Assembly: GCA_002298785.1 (NCBI GenBank) | Contig: DBMR01000095.1 | Coordinates: forward strand, 1 to 64,000 | Direction of reading: 5' to 3' | DNA: 64,000 nt | Source: Verrucomicrobia subdivision 3 bacterium UBA693 | GTDB lineage: Bacteria; Verrucomicrobiota; Verrucomicrobiia; Limisphaerales; UBA8199 | Part shown: piece after piece, positions 60,428-64,000 of the stretch | How the letters are laid out: every line of letters starts with the position of its first letter | How positions within the stretch are numbered: position 1 is the first letter of the stretch | Notes under the pieces: generated by a model | Databases searched by the model: none | What the model saw: only the letters and a program-made list of their open reading frames with translations | What the model was told of the DNA's origin: nothing | Made by a program: the position numbers and the translations under genes

Positions 60428-60502
60428 AGGATAGCCAGCGGATGGTTATCCCGGAGCGAAAGCCCTCGTCGGGTTCAAGGCCGATCGCGGAGGAGTTGGT
60501 GG

Positions 60503-62383
60503 TTACGGAGCTGAAACGATTTGGTAGACGCCCTGAGCATACTCGGTGGTTCGGATAACCAGGCGCTGGTGGGCGTGGTCATAAGTCCAGGCGCGACCTT
60601 CAGCCAATTCGCTGCCGTCCAGCAAAACTCGAGCAGGTTTGGCTGGGGAGAGGATGCGAAGAATGTGCGGGTCGTGTTTACCGGAGAATTCGATCCTCAG
60701 CGAAGAGCCCGCCGCGACAGTGAGCGTTGTTTGCTCGGGATGTGGGTGAGTTTGAGGATGCCACAGGGTAAATTGGTTGGTGGCGTTGGGATAGATTAAC
60801 CAGGTGGTAAATCCTCCCGAATTTGTATCACCCAGCCCTGTGTAGGGGCGGGTGACATTTATGGGGATGATGGCTCCATCCCGGACAAACACTGGAAATT
60901 GGTCGAGAGGGAACTCGCGTTGAATTTTCCCAGGTCCTTGCAGGGTTTCACGATCATCAAAAAAGTAGCGCCAGTGGCCGTGCGGCAATGAAACCTGACG
61001 TTCCAAACTGTCGGAATGAATAGGAGCGATTAGCAGATCACGACCAAACAGGTAATGGAACTGGCCGTCGGGCAGGGGGCGCATGAGCGGCGCCGCGCCG
61101 CGATGGCACTCCACGACGTGCGAGTACATGTATGGCACGAGTTCGTTATGAAGCCAGGCGAATTTGCGAATAATCTCAAGTTCCGGCAGCGTGCGCTTCC
61201 AGAGTCGGCGCTCCCCGTGACCGCCATTCAGAAACAGCCCACAAAAAGTCGAGAACTCGGCCCAACGAATATACAGATTGGGCGCAATCTCGTTGTCGGC
61301 CGCGGTCCCGAAGGAATTGGTGCCGGTGGCCGGACCGTTAGTGGATGGGACCCACGCGACCAGCAGGGCGGAGGTGGCGGGGCCGATATCATCCGGGTTG
61401 CTGCGGCCGTGGTAGCCCGCCACGTCACTGCCGATCACGCAATAGCCGAGGCGCGCGCTTTGGAGGATGTCAGTTAAGGCAGCTTCCAGGCCCCGGTCCT
61501 TATAGCTCCACGTGTGCCGGTTATCTCCCACCCAGGTGACGGTGGCGGCGTCCAGTGGAGAAAATCCCTCCGGATGGCTCCAGAGATGATCCAGCGAGCG
61601 GACCAGGATGGCGAACTCCGGATTGTGTTCCAGGCCGTGCTGGTATTCATCGCGAGCATAGTGATCCATGTACTGCCGCGTCGTCATCCAGCCGCTATGC
61701 ACCCGGTTAAAGGGGACTGGCAGCTTCCAGATTCTATCGGAGAAGAAGGTGTCGCAGCCGTCCAGTTTCCATCCGTCCACGCCCCAATCCAACACCTGCT
61801 GCTGGAGATTTTGCCACCATTTTTGGGCCTCGGGGTTGCTATAATCGATGAATCCACCGGTGCCTTTCCACCAACGCCAGGAAAAGCCGCCACCGGCGAG
61901 GTAACCCTTCGATCGGGCTTCTTCGTAGAACTCCGGCGAGTTCGTGATCCGGGTATCCTTGCTAAAGCTGTTGACCATGCAGGTCATCCAAAGCACGACA
62001 CGATAACCCTGGTCCTGGAGACCGCGAAAGAACTTCTCTGGCTCGGGATAGCGCTGGTCGTCTACTTTGAAATCATTGTAGCGCCAACTCCATGGACTAT
62101 CGATCAGGATGGTTCGGACCGGAATATCGTATTGGGCGTATCCTTCGAGCAATTCGTTCACCCGCGCCGCGGTATTGACGTCATCTTCCCATAGCCAGCA
62201 TTCCAGCGCCCAGGGCGGCGTTAGTGGTACGCGTCCATGCCGCGACTGGTTGAAGGGAATGCCCCAGAATGGGAGAATAAATACCAGGTAGAAAAGAGAT
62301 ACGAAGCACACTACTATCAGCAGCGCGATTTTAAGGAAACGAGCCCAGCGGCTTCGCGATTTAGCGGCAGGCGGTTTTGACAT
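60503..62383 (-). CDS. Membrane-anchored GH31 family glycosidase
   Basis: A 626-residue GH31 enzyme (alpha-glucosidase/alpha-xylosidase family). The N-terminus has a basic stretch and one hydrophobic helix (FLKIALLIVVCFVSLFYLVF), so it is likely anchored with the catalytic part in the periplasm. The barrel carries WGVDGWKLDGCDTF with nucleophile Asp208 and TWVGDNRHTW with acid/base Asp287. C-terminal beta domains contain DQFPVFVRDGAIIPI. The usual N-terminal beta-sandwich of GH31 is shorter than normal. The ATG at 62383 is chosen over an upstream frame with atypical residues. It is divergent from an alpha/beta hydrolase gene. Confidence 0.9.
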   Translation of the reverse strand: MSKPPAAKSRSRWARFLKIALLIVVCFVSLFYLVFILPFWGIPFNQSRHGRVPLTPPWALECWLWEDDVNTAARVNELLEGYAQYDIPVRTILIDSPWSWRYNDFKVDDQRYPEPEKFFRGLQDQGYRVVLWMTCMVNSFSKDTRITNSPEFYEEARSKGYLAGGGFSWRWWKGTGGFIDYSNPEAQKWWQNLQQQVLDWGVDGWKLDGCDTFFSDRIWKLPVPFNRVHSGWMTTRQYMDHYARDEYQHGLEHNPEFAILVRSLDHLWSHPEGFSPLDAATVTWVGDNRHTWSYKDRGLEAALTDILQSARLGYCVIGSDVAGYHGRSNPDDIGPATSALLVAWVPSTNGPATGTNSFGTAADNEIAPNLYIRWAEFSTFCGLFLNGGHGERRLWKRTLPELEIIRKFAWLHNELVPYMYSHVVECHRGAAPLMRPLPDGQFHYLFGRDLLIAPIHSDSLERQVSLPHGHWRYFFDDRETLQGPGKIQREFPLDQFPVFVRDGAIIPINVTRPYTGLGDTNSGGFTTWLIYPNATNQFTLWHPQTHPHPEQTTLTVAAGSSLRIEFSGKHDPHILRILSPAKPARVLLDGSELAEGRAWTYDHAHQRLVIRTTEYAQGVYQIVSAP

Positions 62384-62551
62384 TATGCGGCCTCGCGATG
62401 TTGGTGGTGATTTGAGATGAGGCAAGGTTAGTGTCCTAATTGATTCAAAACAAGACCAGGAATCGTGGAATTGAGCGTGGATTTTCTGAGCCGGCGAATT
62501 GGGGCGCACTCGATTCTTGCGTGACGGTTGGCGTTCGGGAATATTCCCGGT

Positions 62552-63469
62552 ATGAAACTACCCCGAATCGTTCGAAACCTGCTAATTATTATCGTGGTAG
62601 TACTGGTGTTGGTGGGTGCCGGCGTAGGCTCGGTATGGCTCTATTTTCACCCCCGCTTTGAACGAGTGGCCGGGATTGTGTATGGGCAGAGAAATGGGCG
62701 CGACTTGACCATTGATTTGCTGAAACCGGCCCGGCCCAATGGCATCGGTGTGGTGCTAATGGCCAGCGGGGGCTGGAAATCCGAGGCGGGCAGTTTTCGG
62801 CCATGGATAGCCGCGCCTCTCCTGCGCCGGGGCTACACTATCTTTGCGGTTTATCATATACCCCAACCTCAATCCACGGTCATGGAGATCACGGAGGACG
62901 TGAATCGCGCGGTTCGATTCGTGCGGCATAACGCCGCGCGCTACAACGTGGACCCAGGCAAGCTTGGAGTCACCGGAGGAAGCTCCGGGGGGCACCTGAG
63001 TCTTATGTTGGCAACCCGGGGCGGCCCGGGTCTACCTGGAGCCACCGACCCTGTGGATCAGGAAAGCAGCGCCGTCCAAGCAGTGGCGATCTTTTACCCG
63101 GTCACTGATCTATTAAATCTTGGAAAATCGACGGAAAATCTGGGGGACGGCGGTCCGCCTAAAAGCTTTGTCAAGGCCTTCGGCCCGCAATCAACCAATC
63201 TGGCGGTATGGAGGGTTATAGGTCATGAGATGTCACCGATTTTTTACATAACCACGAACCTGCCACCGACCCTGATTTATCACGGCGACGCCGATACGTT
63301 GGTGCCATTGGACCAATCCCAGCGGTTCCAGGCTGAGGCGCAGAAACTGGGTCGCACGGTGGAGTTGGTGGTGCATGCCGGTGGGAAGCACGGGTGGCTG
63401 AGCATGCTTTGGGATCTCAGAAAGTTTGCCGACTGGTTTGATCACTATCTACGCAACGCGACGGCTTGA
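62552..63469 (+). CDS. Alpha/beta hydrolase (esterase-like), membrane-anchored
   Basis: A 305-residue protein with one N-terminal transmembrane helix (RNLLIIIVVVLVLVGAGVGS) and an extracytoplasmic alpha/beta hydrolase domain. The nucleophile elbow is TGGSSGGHLSLML (Ser in GSSGG), with the acid in YHGDADTLVPLDQS and the likely His in AGGKHGWLS. It could be a carbohydrate esterase (BD-FAE-like) that removes acetyl or feruloyl groups, which the gene neighbourhood suggests; lipase or peptidase activity is not excluded. It is followed 17 bp later by a paralogue. The ATG at 62552 is used. Confidence 0.86.
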   Translation: MKLPRIVRNLLIIIVVVLVLVGAGVGSVWLYFHPRFERVAGIVYGQRNGRDLTIDLLKPARPNGIGVVLMASGGWKSEAGSFRPWIAAPLLRRGYTIFAVYHIPQPQSTVMEITEDVNRAVRFVRHNAARYNVDPGKLGVTGGSSGGHLSLMLATRGGPGLPGATDPVDQESSAVQAVAIFYPVTDLLNLGKSTENLGDGGPPKSFVKAFGPQSTNLAVWRVIGHEMSPIFYITTNLPPTLIYHGDADTLVPLDQSQRFQAEAQKLGRTVELVVHAGGKHGWLSMLWDLRKFADWFDHYLRNATA

Positions 63470-63486
63470 GGAAGGAGGAATTCACA

Positions 63487-64000
63487 ATGCGCAAAGCAAT
63501 GAAGATAATCATCGGGTTATTGTTATGGAGCGTTCTGCCAGTCCTGGCAGAAGACCTTCCAGGGCTCACATACGAGCAAAAGACGAACGTGGTTTATGGC
63601 GAGGTGCATGGAACTGGCCTGTTGATGGATATTTTTACCCCGAAAGGGAGGGCCAACGGTTTGGCAATCATCGACATAGTCAGCGGCGGGTATTCCTCGG
63701 ACCGCCGTAAAATCGGGGACCATATTCTTGCACAAGTTTATACAATCTTTTGTGGAAAGGGTTACACGGTGTTTGCTATTCGCCCGGGTTCCCGCAGCCG
63801 GTACACTGCCTTGGAAATGGAATCAAACGTCGCTCGGGGCATTCGCTTTGTGAAACAGCACGCGGCGGAATACAAGGTCGATCCGGAACGTCTGGGGCTC
63901 ACCGGAGCATCCGCTGGTGGCCATTTGGCACTGCTGGCAGCAGTGACACCGGAAGCGGCGGTTCCTGACGCCAAAGCAGCAGAACTGCGCTTTGGAACTC
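63487..64000 (+). CDS. Alpha/beta hydrolase, partial at the window end
   Basis: The first 171 codons of an alpha/beta hydrolase cut by the window end. A signal peptide (KIIIGLLLWSVLPVLAEDLP) is followed by VNVVYGEVHGTGLLMDIF-like sequence and the nucleophile elbow LTGASAGGHLALLA. It is a clear paralogue of the preceding gene, sharing ARGIRFVKQHAAEYKVDPER-type alignment, but is secreted rather than membrane-anchored. The acid and His residues lie outside the window. Its ATG at 63487 is 17 bp after the previous stop, so cotranscription is likely. Confidence 0.85.
   Translation, partial: MRKAMKIIIGLLLWSVLPVLAEDLPGLTYEQKTNVVYGEVHGTGLLMDIFTPKGRANGLAIIDIVSGGYSSDRRKIGDHILAQVYTIFCGKGYTVFAIRPGSRSRYTALEMESNVARGIRFVKQHAAEYKVDPERLGLTGASAGGHLALLAAVTPEAAVPDAKAAELRFGT

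Noticed and set aside
1..64000. tRNA, rRNA, CRISPR, IS element or prophage genes
   Set aside because: Looked for T-loop-like sequences, regularly spaced direct repeats, transposase and integrase motifs; nothing convincing was seen.

Overview
This 64 kb window looks like chromosomal DNA from a free-living member of the Verrucomicrobiota, perhaps Pedosphaera/Limisphaerales-like. That placement is an inference from gene content: a TonB/ExbBD system with a large receptor, many secreted or Tat-exported glycoside hydrolases, DUF6807 and Gfo/Idh proteins, and a modular secreted protein with Ig and lectin domains. Base composition is GC-rich. I saw no rRNA, tRNA, CRISPR array, transposase or phage gene.

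Layout. 0-5.7 kb, minus strand: an ATP-grasp-like protein, proA, argA and an ATP-cone/uridine-kinase-like kinase. 6.0-10.1 kb, plus strand: queE, a class III aminotransferase, rsmA, a membrane-anchored phosphatase and a Nudix hydrolase, tightly packed and partly overlapping. 10.4-12.6 kb: a small CxxC protein, then obgE, rpmA and rplU on the minus strand with a clear promoter and an internal terminator. 12.8-15.5 kb: dacB and a radical SAM enzyme. 15.6-20.9 kb: exbD, exbB and tonB, divergent from a 996-residue TonB-dependent receptor that ends in a strong terminator. 21-25.2 kb: an HTH-EIIA fusion, ferritin, an MFS sugar transporter and a secreted GH13 amylase. 25.3-31.8 kb, plus strand: a TPR protein, mtnA, a three-gene signalling set (small protein, HDOD, GAF/PAS-like with a C-terminal Cys cluster), pgsA, a bcp remnant, a peroxiredoxin and a eukaryotic-type hisA.

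31.8-43.1 kb is rich in carbohydrate genes: DUF6807, a 786-residue glycosidase-like protein, a small unknown, a family 9 glycosyltransferase, then a plus-strand run of Tat-exported Gfo/Idh oxidoreductase, GH127 and GH2. 43.5-51.4 kb: a 1,290-residue secreted protein with three tandem repeats of an unnamed module plus Ig, discoidin-like and lectin-like domains, bounded by a promoter and a terminator, followed by a propeller-type sensor kinase and its NarL-type regulator. 51.5-54.3 kb: glcD and glcF. 54.3-64 kb: a LamG-GH32 protein, a Tat-exported six-hairpin-type protein, a polytopic membrane protein, a membrane-anchored GH31 and two paralogous alpha/beta hydrolases, the last cut by the window end.

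Taken together, the second half reads as carbohydrate capture and degradation (arabinofuranosides, galactosides, alpha-glucan, fructan-like and alpha-xylo/glucosides are suggested by family). No SusC/SusD pair is present, so this is not a Bacteroidetes-type PUL. The strongest candidates for something undescribed are the triplicated module at 43.6-45.5 kb, the 680-residue membrane protein at 58.4-60.4 kb, the GH32 with an unusual acid/base motif and the acidic insertion in Obg.
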